Origin: Sipunculus nudus | Lineage: Eukaryota; Annelida; Sipuncula; Golfingiida; Sipunculidae | Length of the DNA: 64,000 nucleotides | Assembly: GCA_026874595.1 (NCBI GenBank) | Contig: CM049316.1 | Coordinates: 65,639,176 to 65,703,175, forward strand | Direction: 5' to 3' | Shown: one piece after another, positions 46,989-59,254 of the stretch | Layout: each line of letters begins with the position of its first letter | Position numbering within the stretch: the stretch's first letter is position 1 | The notes under the pieces: model-generated | Databases searched by the model: none | The model's input: the letters and a program-made list of their open reading frames with translations, nothing else | Told to the model about the DNA's origin: nothing | Translations under genes and position numbers: made by a program

Positions 46989-48084
46989 TTGAGGGTAAAA
47001 ATGATATATAATTTAAGGGTTTAATATTAATTTTAAATGACCTTTTGATTGATTTATTTTGAAATAGGCGTTTTCCCCAGTGCTGTCTTAAGGTAATATA
47101 TCAGACGGTTCTTATATGAAAACACGAGCGAAAAAGAGTCTGTGGGACGGAAGAAAAATCTGTTTACTTTACGGCACCCTCATGGACGAACGCACGGACG
47201 GAAAACCTGGTAACTATAAAGGGCTTCCGACAGACCCACTTGGAACACCTCGACCGTATCCGTTGGCTTCTCACCTCGGATTTACATAAGGGGCCACTAT
47301 GGAAAGTATTCCGGCAAGGCGGGGTTTAGGCCAGGTCAACTGCACACCTGTTGTTCTCTTTGTTAGACATAAGTCGAAACTATATCATAACGTATGTAAA
47401 GCATACCTTATTAGAAGAAAACTTATAAATAATAAGTTAAATACTTACAGATGTACTGTGTGTGTGGTTGGAGATTGCGACAGAAAGATGCTTAATTGAT
47501 CAAAGCACACCAACAACGGCGAAAAAAAACCATCTGAATCAGGATAAATTAATTACCTCGGTTCACCGACTAACCTCAGTCAGTGTAAATAATTATTTTC
47601 ATTTCTTAGAGCTCTTTTTAACGACTTTTTCAGAAAAGGTATTTAGGAATTCTTCAAAAGGTGGCTATTCAGGCGCCGGAGACCTTTTCATTAACCATGG
47701 TCAATAAATAGAACGTTCTCCGAAAGGAAATTCGGACATAGGACTTGCTGAGGCGTGTAGCTTTCATTATCACGGCGTTCACCCCCAATGTCGTTGCTGA
47801 CCCGAGTCTGACGCATCATATCCCAGAGGGCTTCAGAAACAGGGGCGGATTCAAGAGATTTTAACGGTGCACATGATGTATAAACAACGGCCTAGAGGCA
47901 CAAATAGTACCCCGTCACATGTAGGAAAGTGTGGCATCAGAGATGGAGCGAGAAGGACGCACGGAAGGACGGACGGGCGTCCTGACAAATGCGGATCATT
48001 TTAGTAGTCCTTCCTCCTTACGGCGGAAGACTAATAACTGTAAGGTACGTGACTATGATGAACGACAGTGATGTAGTCGAGATC
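46989..48084. other. Unassigned intergenic region
   Basis: GC content rises over about 47100-47340 and 47690-47990, but no exon can be defined. The frames at 47299-47499 and 47462-47707 resemble nothing known. A third GGGGCGGAT-type transposon end is at 47839. Confidence 0.45.
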
Positions 48085-48213
48085 ACACCATCCAATTCCA
48101 AGTGCAAGTCCGAGTCCAGACCACTCAAGTCCAAGTCATAGGCCCGTTTTCCATGAGGTTTTAGTCCACCTTCTTCGAGTCCAAGTAATTTGATAAACGA
48201 TCCCCAGTCCGAG

Positions 48214-48455
48214 CGAGGGGTGTAGCCATGACCCTTTCCTTCCCCTCCCCCGGTCGCATACAGTACTCCCCGTCCTCCCAGTATTCACTTAGTCTAATAT
48301 CTAATGTAATGTTTATTGATATTTCTTCATTTCATCAGGTTTGATCCTGCAAATATGATATTTTTTATTAATTCATTTTGTACAACTTATTTTTTTAACT
48401 GGAATTAAAACAGTATGTTGTGTGGAATTATTATGGTATATATAAAATATATTAT

Positions 48456-48520
<65 letters not shown>

Positions 48521-48581
48521 TGATTGGCTTTGCCATATATTTTTGCCCCTCCCCTCCCTCAACCCTGGGTAAGTCCCTGCG
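48214..48581. mobile_element. hAT-like MITE, 368 bp, with candidate 8-bp TSD and internal (AT)n
   Basis: Ends are CGAGGGGTGTAGCCATG and, reverse-complemented, CGCAGGGACTTACCCAGG. AGTCCGAG flanks both sides (48206-48213 and 48582-48589), the length used by hAT transposases. Because the site is in GAGTCC-rich DNA, the match could be partly coincidental. The interior is AT-rich and non-coding, with an AT array at 48461-48518. A second, eroded copy is at 43785-44176. Confidence 0.7.
48461..48518. repeat. (AT)n microsatellite inside the hAT-like MITE
   Basis: About 28 AT units. The 68-aa frame across it is an artefact. Confidence 0.98.
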
Positions 48582-49050
48582 AGTCCGAGTCTATGTCGTA
48601 CAAATATCCTTATCCTTCTAAAATTTCAGATTATCATGTACATTTTACTATAATTACACACATGCTTTTACTATAATGGTTGTTACATTTATAGCTTTCG
48701 ATGCTGAGTTTAGTACATATAGTGTTATTATTTTGTTATAGTCTGTTAGTACTTCGCAAATAGACAAAAGTCTTTATATTAGTTATATTAGTCTTTATAT
48801 GAGTTATATTTCTGTTGGACTCGAGTATGATTCGGTCTATTATGTCACGTCCTTACCTGTGAGTCCGAGTACAAATCTGGGTCCAGAACCCCCCCCCCCC
48901 CCCTCCGAGTCCTTAAAAAAGCAAAGACTCGAGTCGTACATCACTGATGTACGATGCTGTGCTGACGGAAAGAAGTGGACCCTGGCATGATATGTTTTTT
49001 TTTTAAATGGAGATATACTTATATTTTAATGCATTACAAATATAGAGAAG

Positions 49051-49055
<5 letters not shown>

Positions 49056-49099
<44 letters not shown>
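49056..49099. repeat. (AT)n microsatellite
   Basis: About 22 uninterrupted AT units. Confidence 0.98.
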
Positions 49100-49103
<4 letters not shown>

Positions 49104-50769
49104 AGGTCAGACCAGATGATCTTTGACCAACCTTCATAATTCCTACCTTTAGTACTTTGATGAGAATCTACCCATGGAATCTATAGTTAACTGGATCTAA
49201 TTCAGGGTAACAATGCTCCATATGGAATGCTAGAATGTTCATAAGCAAATATATAGCATCGTAAACGAACTAAATGCACATGCCCTTAGTATTTAACCAT
49301 ATCTAGACTGTTTTAGTAGTATTTTGACGACACCTCGCGACCTTAGATATTTTTCAACATTTTAACTTCAAAAAGATATCAATAGATGCCATATATGCTT
49401 AAAGGACTGTAGATAAAAAATTCAAAACAAACTTGAAGTTGGTTTCATTATATTGTACACAAAGTGCCCCCATGAGGCTAATTCACGGTCTTCCCCTAAT
49501 CCTGATTTAACTTTAAACCTTTTGCTTCAACACTCATAATGTCTTGCTTGCTCCCAATCTCTGGGCATGTTCTCCTGGTTATAGGTTTTCTATACTTGCT
49601 ACAAGATGAATATTCCTTGAATTTCATCCTAGAATTGTGTTGCGTTCCCTTATTCCCGCAGCAGCCAAAAACATCTGTTGGAAGGAAATGTGGGTCCAAA
49701 GTCGATCGTAAAATTTCTCATCCTTTCATAACCACCTTGCTTATCATGCCGGTCCTTTATCCGGAGCGTGGTTATTTTCCAGGACACTAGGTTCTCATTC
49801 AATGTCTGTAACTACCGTCAACACAGAAAACTGGCGCGGCCTTCCTTAACAGTTTGGTTTCTCATTGCCTTCGTAGAATGTAAACTGGGCCATGCAAAAC
49901 ACGGACGATTACAATTTATGAAAACTGGAGATATACTGTAATGTTAGATATTGCTTGTAAAACCATAATTTATGTTAAAATGATATAGAAGATGCTTAAT
50001 TAGAAATCGCTTATCTAAAGCCAGCTATTAATCTAGCTTTTTTAGGAAGATAGTGATATCTTGTTTACTCTGCGTACATATAAATAAACTCCAGGTAATT
50101 AATGTTTGGAAAAGTACTTGTAACGCCTCTGTGATGGATGTACAAGCTGTAAGAAACACAGCAATATTGACAAATGGAAAAAAATAACATGTAACCTGAG
50201 GCCAAAAGGTACGTCACTAGTTGCAATTAAAACGCCTTTTGTGAAACTCAGGTTCATCTGGCTTAATGCCAGATGACTTTGATATAAACAAAACGAACAG
50301 CCTGTGAGCGGTGGGATCGGCATTTTCTGGTATAATTTGTCATAAAATGTATAAAGAAGGGGTTATATTCAGTTATTAGATGTTAGATATCTGGTCAATT
50401 TATTGTGGGCATGCCTCTCCTAAATATTAATTTTCCAACGTTCGAGGAACCGTCACAGTAAGCATTCTGACAGCACGGGCTCACTTTGGTATTCCGGCCC
50501 CTTATCTTATGTCTGAAAACATTGTTTTTTTTCTGGATAAATGATTTCTTTTTGCGTGCATACATTATCACTCTTGATCGATAACACGGAAATGCAACAA
50601 ATCAATTATTTTTTTTTATAAGGATAGGACCATGGCCTGCTGGTGGCACTTTATTGAATGATGATGAAGGCATTCATACGATAATGGTGATATGGTATTA
50701 TAAAGCCTTCTGGATTTCACGTTTTATATGCAGTGGGTTAGTAAAAAATCCAGAAATCATAACCTGTCG
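49100..50769. other. Unassigned intergenic region
   Basis: A less AT-rich patch at 49490-49800 carries a 67-aa frame on the - strand and an 83-aa frame on the + strand over the same bases. Neither is recognised. No other structure is seen. Confidence 0.45.
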
Positions 50770-50876
50770 TTAAGACAGCGAGATAACACCATTATGCCAT
50801 TGAGGCACCAGTGGGGTTTGAACCAGGGATTCATCTCCGAATTCCAACGCCTTAATCACTAGGCTACGTCCTACCC
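50770..50876 (-). repeat. tRNA-derived SINE head
   Basis: On the - strand TAGCCTAGTGATTAAGGCG (50848-50866, box A) and GGTTCAAACCCC (50813-50824, box B) sit at tRNA-like spacing. The sequence does not fold into a complete tRNA and continues into SINE-like body sequence. Confidence 0.7.
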
Positions 50877-51383
50877 TTAGGATATTATGATGAATATGGT
50901 CTATATAAATCGGCACGTCACTAAAGTATTTAGGATTATAGGAAGGGAGCGTATATGTTGAGTTTAAAATAACTGAAATAATATGATAATTTTATACAAA
51001 CATAGACATAAATTAAGCAGCCTGTGTGAAAAGTCTTTATTGCTTGCGATTATATACGTTGGATCGAAAGATTCTTGTTTGCCGCGCTAAAATATACATT
51101 TCACTGAGAAAGTTAAAATTGTTTTATCGTCGGAGCTCTTGAAGTTATAATCAGGCTAGTCAGCATCCACACATGAAAACTGGCTTCACGAGTTTTGCAT
51201 TGTTTCCTAAGCCTGTGATTCAATTGTTTATCCTTTATATATGTCTATCTAGTATCTATCTAGTATCTAGTATCATTTTCTTGTTCTGTCTTTCCCTGAC
51301 GACTTACTTTTCTGAAAACACAGAGAGTATGAGATATTGACACAAGGGCCTAATCTTTTACAATCTTATATTTCTTTAACCAG

Positions 51384-51499
51384 AGCTTTTCCAGAAGTGC
51401 CAAGTCCTTCAGTGCTATTATCCCTTCCTTTATTACGTTCTGCGCCACACAGTGTAATTACTTCGATGTTTTTGGTGAATGTGGGAAATGTGTGATATG
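51384..51499 (+). CDS. Candidate cysteine-containing exon of an unrecognised gene
   Basis: The acceptor TTTCTTTAACCAG and donor ATG|GTAAGAT are both strong. The 116-bp interval has one fully open frame (38 codons plus 2 bases) reading SFSRSAKSFSAIIPSFITFC and then ATQCNYFDVFGECGKCVI. The other frames have stops. The four spaced cysteines suggest an extracellular module, but I recognise no family, and no neighbouring exon was found. Confidence 0.3.
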
Positions 51500-51854
51500 G
51501 TAAGATATAGATTTTATACCTTTTTACATCTACCATAACAGTCATTTTTACCTCATTTTAATTGCCGTAATTTGTTCTGTTCCACCACCCCTATCACCTC
51601 TGGTGCATCCTAACCTTAAACTCTGTTGATTAAGTTGAATACATGTTAAAATTTTAATATTGTATTGTTACGAATGGAAGTGAATGATGTGAACGGCGTC
51701 CACCCGTGCTGGTTTAAGGCTGAATTACAAACATTATTTAAATAAAAAGGCATGACAAATGCATATTCATATTTGAAAAAAAGAATTAAAATTTAATTTT
51801 CAGTAAGCAAGAATTTTCAGAAGATATAAGAAAAAGAAAGAGATCTGCTCAAGT

Positions 51855-52345
51855 CATGGATTGCTGGTCTTGAACATATTTGCTTCATTGGTGTACAAAA
51901 TATGAACTAACCCTTAAATAATTGTGTTCCTATTTATGATAATATGACAAGACAGGCAGTTACACATGTAATTAATTTTATATATACTGGCATGTCTGGC
52001 TATTTACCATTTACGATAAAATTACAGCAACTACATGGAAATTCTCCGAAGCGGTTTCTTCTACCTTCCGCTGAATGTGTGTAATATTAGACCTGTACTG
52101 GCCAGTACAAATTTAAGTAAATAGCGTTTATCAAATATGGCTACCATGCTACGTTGAAAAGTATTTATGATAAAATGAATGACATTTTCAACCAATTATC
52201 AATCCATCACTAACTTTCATAGACCAGTTCCAGTAAGTCCATGTTCAGGTTAATTATAATGGGGAGTTATTATGATTAACAATGGAAGTAATCATGAATA
52301 CATTGCGATGAAGGCGTATTTCCATGGAGACTGGTTTACCTTTAT
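51855..52345 (+). repeat. Diverged segmental duplication, copy 1
   Basis: Aligns in order and orientation with 53306-53810. Shared blocks include TGGATTGCTGGTCTTGA / TGGATTCCTGGTATTGA, TATGGCTACCATGCTACGT / TATGGCTGCCTTGCTACGT, GTTAATTATAATGG, and ATGGAGACTGGTTT / ATGGAGACCGGTTT. Non-coding in all frames. Confidence 0.8.
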
Positions 52346-53305
52346 ATGTTTATTTAGGGGAAATGTTTTAATTGCTGAAACATTTAAATTGTTATCACTG
52401 ATAGTCATTCTAAATTACACTGCGAAGACGGCCCTCTGGTGCAAATAGCTGGCGTCATCTGTCGCACTAAAATGGAACTTTTCTTATCTATTTGCTCTGG
52501 TTTCGTCCATGATCTTGCGTCTTTTTACTGTATTCGCGCAAATTGCACCACGATTTTTTTTATCTTGATGATGAATTATGGGAAGTCCGGAAATAGGTTC
52601 ATTCTCCGTGTTTTGTTTCTGAGATTTTATATCTATCATGTTGAAAGTAATTCGGTAAGCTGACTCAGAAAACAATAAATATATGAAAAAGAAATTCTAT
52701 TTTGAATCATTCAGATACACAACTGAGTAAACCTGTCGTATTAAAATACAAAATATGCAGCTGTTTGTTTGAATCTGATTGTTTCGTGGAGTGTTAATCT
52801 AATCCAAAAAAAGAGAAATGGGCTTAGATGGGGAGTTTGGTCCAGTTTAGGGACAGACATGAAAAATGAATTGGCACCAGTCCAGTTTCTTTCATATTGA
52901 GGCAGACACTAACCACCTGCTCAATATACGTCTACGTCTCATCTTTTCCTGACGGTCCATACACAAAACATTTAATTAAACCGTGGCATGAGCTTCATCT
53001 TACCATTCCATCAATTGCCCATTGTGTTAAATTATTATGCCCTTTTATTTACTAAACTATTAAGCTCTCGGCATGAGATTTCTCACAGCTTTTTCAAAGT
53101 ACAATTTCTTGTAAATGTCAAAAATATACTCCCTTAACATTGGTAATATTTGTTTAATTCTTTAAACATGATACGTTTCTATATAAGTATATACGTAGAT
53201 GCTGTTCCCAATATAGCTGATCATTATTTTTTTTCCAGAATAATTATTACTTTGGTAGGTTTACTTTAGAGATCGCAGTAAATACATATTATTATATTTA
53301 ATATA
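52346..53305. other. Unassigned spacer between the duplicated segments
   Basis: A 74-aa frame (52439-52663) ends at a donor-like AATTCG|GTAAGC but lacks a convincing acceptor or recognisable product. Confidence 0.4.
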
Positions 53306-53810
53306 TTCTTGGATTCCTGGTATTGACCAAATTTGCTACATTTATGTACCAAAAGATGCACTGACCCTTTATAAACGTATTGCTATTTATCACATAATGA
53401 CAAGATATGCAACTAGACGTATAATTATTTTTTACCATCCTGGTTAGTTAAGATTTATGATAAAATCAAAGCAATTATATATTATTTCTTTCACCTTGCA
53501 CTGAATGGATGTAATATCAGACTGACTGGGGAAATAATTGTGCACCAATTAAACAGAAATAAAAAATAATATATTCCATGCAAATCCTGTTTATGGTTGA
53601 TAACTAATATGGCTGCCTTGCTACGTACAAAATATCTAGGATAAAATATATATGACATTTAAATCAATAATTAAGCAATCACCTATTTTCACAGTCCAGA
53701 GTCAATAAGATCTTAGTTCATGTTAATTATAATGGAAGTCATGGAAGTGATTATATGAATACACATCGATGACAAGAAGACGTATCATCATGGAGACCGG
53801 TTTTCTTGTC
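53306..53810 (+). repeat. Diverged segmental duplication, copy 2
   Basis: Partner of 51855-52345, offset about 1.45 kb. Substitutions and small indels throughout show that the duplication is old. Confidence 0.8.
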
Positions 53811-54749
53811 ACGTCTGGTTATAGAGACGAGTTTCGTTCTGTCGGAAGTTTGGGACAGCTGACCGTACGGGTTACGACTTATAACCACAAACCTATGTCT
53901 TTGCCCCTGCAAAATAACGGATGTTGAAGATCATTTAAGATTAGTGTGAAGAAGCATGTCTTCAGATGTTATTATCGCAGTAACAAGTGTACTTATCTCC
54001 ATCATCTCCCTTTTTCTTCTGAATCTTCTTCGTTGTCTTCTTCTTCTTCTTCATCTGGTTCCAGTGCATTTGCGTGATGCCTTTCTTTGCACTGGTTATT
54101 ATAACGGCCCTTTATGCGATAGATACACATAGAGAGATTTTACCGGCTGAGACACTTTTTCAGTGTTATATTTATAACTATTAGCGAATACCCATGTGTT
54201 CATATATTTGATCGTTTTCATATTTAGTGTACTCGCTTACATAATATTGTGAAAATACAACTGGACTGTCAAATAGGCCACCTACCCTTTTATAGTACTC
54301 GTGCTGTTATAGTTACTTGTATATTTTGTTTTTATGTTTAAGATTGTAGCAGGACCTCATTGAAAAACAGCTCTTGTTGAATCAGCTATCCTGAAGAAAT
54401 ATATAGACAACAGTGGATAATACAAGACTGCCTCCAACGATCTGTTAATTCTTTGTCTGTTTTCCCAAGGCCCGGAAATCCGCTAGCAGACTCCTAAGAG
54501 AAGATGTACCAGTCTTCCAGACATGCTTTTCATGGGGCCATTATTTTTCTAAAGAAGACAATGTCATTTATATTGTTAATAATACGTAACTGTATTTGTT
54601 TGAAGCTGCACAGAAGATTTGGATGTCTCAGCCAATTTGGACAGCCTAGTACCTAACTGTGGTTTGCTTAATATTCACGAGTTTAAATATTCGCGATTTT
54701 GATTTCTTCATTGTTTCGTGAGGGTTACGATTTACATACAGTAACTTAC

Positions 54750-54799
<50 letters not shown>

Positions 54800-55298
54800 C
54801 ATATCCCTTATTGTATCAATCACCTTTATACCTTAACAACTGCAGGATGAGCTAAATAATCTTTGAATTCCGCGTAACATAACATGTGTGTTAATATAGA
54901 CGCCACAGGCTCAATATACGTGAGATGCCATTTAGGCTTTAGAATAAATGACCGTTCACCTGTGCAGATGTATCGTGTTTGGCTCTATTAAATGAATATC
55001 ACTTGAATTACAAAATATTAAAATTTTAACAAAGCCCTGTTATACAGCATAATGTTTTCAAACGTATTTATAAAAACCGGATCTTTCAGTGAAACAATGA
55101 CGGATCCAGTCGGATCCATTGGGCCCGCTAAATTTTCTGCTTTGTTGTACCCTAGAAAATTATACCTGTTTCGAACGGTGCAAATGGATATACCTGACAT
55201 AACTTTAAAAATGTGACCTTAAACACCTGGGCTGGCAGTAATTTTTCAATACAAAACAATATAAAGCCGTATCATAATTGATCTTACACTCCCTACGA
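53811..55298. other. Unassigned intergenic region
   Basis: Contains a CTT-rich stretch (about 54010-54055) and an (AT)n array near 54757-54799. A short ATG frame from 53956 (about 58 codons, leucine-rich because of the CTT repeat) is not considered a gene. Confidence 0.5.
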
Positions 55299-55515
55299 AG
55301 CGGTTATACACTGCAGTCATCCAAGATCTTCTTCGCTTTAACAGAGCGGGAGACTTTAAAACTTGGAGTTGGATGCACAATGCGAAACCAAGCTCTCATT
55401 GGTCTGATTACAATTTCTGTGCCCAGTGCCAGGCCTTGTGGTGAAACCCGAACCATCTTGCTTTACAAAGCAGTGGTTTTAGCGAAGGAGAGAAAGACTG
55501 CAGTGTATAACCGCT
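55299..55515. mobile_element. Short inverted-repeat element, 217 bp (MITE-like)
   Basis: A perfect 20-bp inverted repeat, AGCGGTTATACACTGCAGTC at 55299-55318 and its complement at 55496-55515. The similarity extends inward imperfectly (CTTCGCTTTAAC against CTTCGCTAAAAC). No target duplication is evident. The 96-aa frame over it has no recognisable similarity. Confidence 0.6.
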
Positions 55516-56654
55516 GGGTAAAAAGAGTAATTTGTCCTAAGATAAAATATTTTCTTATAAAAAACTAAGTAATAATGTGTTAAATACATCCTCTCTTTTC
55601 TACAACTTAACATAAGAACGATGGTCGTCTTTATGACCTGTCGGTAAGGTAGCCCAGACATGTCCACATTTGGTGCTTCCTGAATGTTGTTAAATGAAAC
55701 CTTTGGTTTTCTTGTTGCCCTACCCCCTCTTTTGGAGAGCAATTGTATTCAGAAAATTTTTGACTGGTTCCCGGAGACAATATGATCTCATTACTTTGAA
55801 CATCATACGATGATTACATCTGTATGCATAGACCTAAAAACGGCCTCTGATATTCCCAGGGAATATGAGCGATATGGTAGGAACTTTGAGGTCTTTGTTA
55901 TAAGATACTGTGACTTGAAGTTTGTATATAAGAGCTGACATTCTATATGACATTTTTAGTTACTTACACAGGAGAAGGCAATCTTTTGTCTGAAAAAGAC
56001 AAAGTGACAGTTTGACAAGTATATATAAACATAAAAGTGTACTGTCATAAATGGCACATCAATCTGTACACCTTAAAATTGATCTCAAACCAACAGAGGA
56101 ATCTGAATATCCAATGCTCTAGAACATAAATATCACTGCCGCTGGAGCCAAACTGTGTGGCATTTTCTTATTGTTGACTTTATATCACCAGGAATGTATT
56201 TTGTGTAATGTTACCTTCGATGATACGTATACGCAAAGTGTAAGGTATATTTATATGTAAAATTTGATGGGACTGTGATACTGCAAAAAAAACCCAGTTG
56301 TTTATTAATTTGTCTGATTATGTCATAGGTTTAAGAAGTCCGGATATTGTATACAATATGAGGGTTCCCTCGGTAACAACCACTCCCGCTTAATTAAGAG
56401 AAAAGATAGGCAACCTTCGTTGCCACAGGCGAGGTCATCCTTTTCCCTGTGACAATTATACAAGGCTTAATGGCATCTAAAAGCATCATGAACGTTTCTT
56501 ACAGAATATTATAAAGTCCAAAACGGGAAATGATTATAGATCAATAACTATAAATAAAACAATGAATATATATACGATTACAGCCATGTACACAATACAA
56601 GACCAATGCAAAATAATAAAAGAGTAAATAAATAACATAACATTACACAACATT
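55516..56654. other. Unassigned intergenic region
   Basis: No gene or repeat is recognised. Confidence 0.5.
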
Positions 56655-57180
56655 TCAGCAACTGCCACATTTATCTATATTTTGTTTAGTCCAGTGAACC
56701 TGTTTCTTTGATACAACACGGTGATATGAAACATTGACAAATATCATCTGCACTGGAGAGGGACGGGAGAAAACGGGTGTCAAATTAAACGCCTTGAATG
56801 CCGTGTAACTGATGAAGGAGCCCACATCGCCTCGGCGAACAAAGGGTGCTACAAAAATGTTATCAATATAACTTGAATGCACTCCTGAGGCCCCGGTATG
56901 AGTCAGAGCCGCTAGTGTGACGTTGGATTGAAAGCACCCTGACGACAACTGCGAGTGGCAGACCACCTCGCCGGGGAATAGACCGACCTGTCATTTCATT
57001 CAGGGGTAACGTGGCATAAAGGCTTTTTCCCCAGAGAGAGTTAAGCCGGCACTTCTCCGATGGAAGCTCTCGGGCATTCTTCTTATTGACCCGGAGAAGC
57101 GTTTTATATCATACATAACGGCTGGGAAGGTCAGAAAATTGTCCATATGGGATTTTGTGTCCTGTTGTATACAGCAATAC
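56655..57180 (-). pseudogene. Possible degraded coding segment with two in-frame stops
   Basis: One - strand frame is open from about 57180 to 56655 except for TGA at 57000-57002 and a second TGA three codons on. Composition is less AT-rich than the flanks. It reads TLSGEKAFMPRYP before the stops and VGLFPGEVVCHSQLSSGCFQ, then FVRRGDVGSFISYTAFKAFN after them. No family is recognised, so the pseudogene call is tentative; it may be non-coding. Confidence 0.25.
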
Positions 57181-57248
57181 AAAATACAAAGTAATATGGA
57201 AAGCAAAAAAAAAAAAAAAGTATGGTTTTCAGGCACCGCACACATCAA

Positions 57249-58979
57249 TGCTAAATCTTCGCCACAAAAAAATTATATTTTTGTTTTCAATTTTGAGGTC
57301 CAGTCGCTCTGACATTTCTTTCAAGAAGACAAAATCATACAATTTTGATAGAATTTCCTTTGTTATGTAGTGCTTTTACTTGTTTAACAAAATAAATATG
57401 TTATTTTCATGCTTTTTCTTTATCATTTATCATCTTTATCGAAACATACAAAAATTAAAAAATAAAATAACCGCCTGCCCGCATTGATATTTGAAAAAAA
57501 GTGCCTCAGAAACAAACCTTCTTTTTGGGCCTAAGTCCAAGTTATAAAGAGCGCAAGCAGTCAGTCTCCTAATTTAGGAAAAAATCTTGGATTCTCTATC
57601 GCGCCAGGGATAGGTTACCCGCTGTTTTATTTGTTTTACTTCCACCCAGTAGGTAATGCAAGCCATTAATTAGCTGGCTAATATTAAACAACATGACAAT
57701 CATTCAATGTTTTTTTCTTTCTAACATGTCTTTATCTACCTTACAACTGAAATTTTAAATTTCGATTCAACAAAGAATTTAAATATTTTTTTTTCAAGAT
57801 GAAAATACACACTAGAGGAAAACGAAAAGTAAAAATCAGATATTACATCAGTAGTTTAATATTACCCAACTAAAAAGTGCGTTAGTGTTACTGGATGATT
57901 ACAATAGCGTACATTTGGACCGTTAACTCTTTTAGTGTTATCACATATTTAAATAAATGAAAAGTTAAAAAATGTGTATACTATCAGGGAGAAGTATGTA
58001 CCAGGTTTAAAATAATGTATACCTCATAGGGCCTATGATGATCTTGAAACAACGTTTGGATTGATCTTAGATAGTGGTTTGTGCCAGTTCTGCTACGTTA
58101 TATATATGGTGCATAAATAGGTCGCTTTAAATTAAAATTTGAGTAATATACTGATACATTATCTTTATTTGAGTTAGCGAATGCATGTGCTCTGTCGAGC
58201 GTCCTTTTTAATATAGAAGTTTGTATAAAAGTTGAGCTGATATACATATTTCGGGATAAAACAAATGTTGCTTATTCTGCCGAGGGGCTTAAATGGAATT
58301 AAACATTGGTAATTAATGGCAAATTAAGGATTTACGATGATGCTTATGGTAATCTTGTGGACAGGCCACAAGAACTAGAAAACAGCAACACATTTGCTGC
58401 ACGAACGGTCCTTGCACCAAGGCCTTAGGGAATATTTATTGGCAGAGGCAAATTTGTTATCCTGGAACCTAGGAAACCAGGAAATGGCAGTCTGAAAGCA
58501 AGAATTATAATATGACAGACTGGACATCACATAGGAGTAAGAAGAAGAAGAGGAGATCTATATATCACGGATGCTTCATACTTAAAAGTCTGCCTTGAAC
58601 TGAATCATGTAAAAAGTATTATATCAAATGGTAGGCTACAAGTTGTATTAAATTATAACAATTAGAACGAAACCCATGAGATTTATATGTTATTCCTTGT
58701 CTCAGTTTCGACACCGAAGTCTATTAGTGAGTTCAGGTCCGTTGCTGTAAAATGACTTAAGTCATACTTTGGACTTCCTTCGAGAGGCAAAGTGAGTCAT
58801 TAAAATAAACATCTGACTCGTAACTGTTAAAATGGTAGTTAAGCCTTCTCCTTGACTTAAATGTAAACCAATGTATTACGTTAGACCCATATTAGTGTGA
58901 GTAGGTTCATCTTCTCACTTGAACTAATTGCCTCTCATCGACATTTTAATCTCTGTGATAACTAGAAAAGCACTCAAAA
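57249..58979. other. Unassigned intergenic region
   Basis: AT-rich. No exon, SINE or inverted repeat is recognised. Confidence 0.5.
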
Positions 58980-59254
58980 AGCGTAGACCTCCGCCTAATC
59001 AGCTCATTACCTCAATATATCATTTTAAGAAATGCAGCATTTTCCCTTAAAAACGGGTTCCAGATCCGGGTTCCTGATCCGGATCACCCAAAAATTTAAT
59101 TATCGTTCCTTGTATCATTGCCTAGCTATCCTGAAAATTTCATCAAAACCCTTAATAACTTTTTGAGTAATGTTGCTAACAGACGAACAAAGAGGATAAC
59201 AAAGAAACAGACAATCTAACGCCGGCAAAAACATAACCTCATGATGGAGGTAAT
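58980..59254. repeat. Short dispersed repeat with ACCTCC...GGAGGT ends
   Basis: The left side carries TAGACCTCCGCC. The right side carries CTAACGCCGGCAAAAACATA, then ACCTCATGATGGAGGT. Between them is TGAAAATTTCATCAAAACCC, then TAATAACTTTTTGAGTAATG, then TTGCTAACAGACGAACAAAG. This wording is familiar from a repeat common in marine invertebrate genomes; that recognition is from memory. Confidence 0.55.

Larger units (their letters stand above)
48085..48935. repeat. Region rich in GAGTCC/AAGTCC hexamers, split by a MITE
   Basis: Clusters of GAGTCCGAGTC and AAGTCCAAGTC motifs occur at 48085-48213 and again at 48582-48600 and 48820-48935. The hAT-like MITE is inserted between them. Confidence 0.6.

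Noticed and set aside
53956-54132. Leucine-rich ~58-codon ATG frame resembling a small membrane protein
   Set aside because: Its hydrophobic core comes from a CTT repeat, and there is no other coding evidence.
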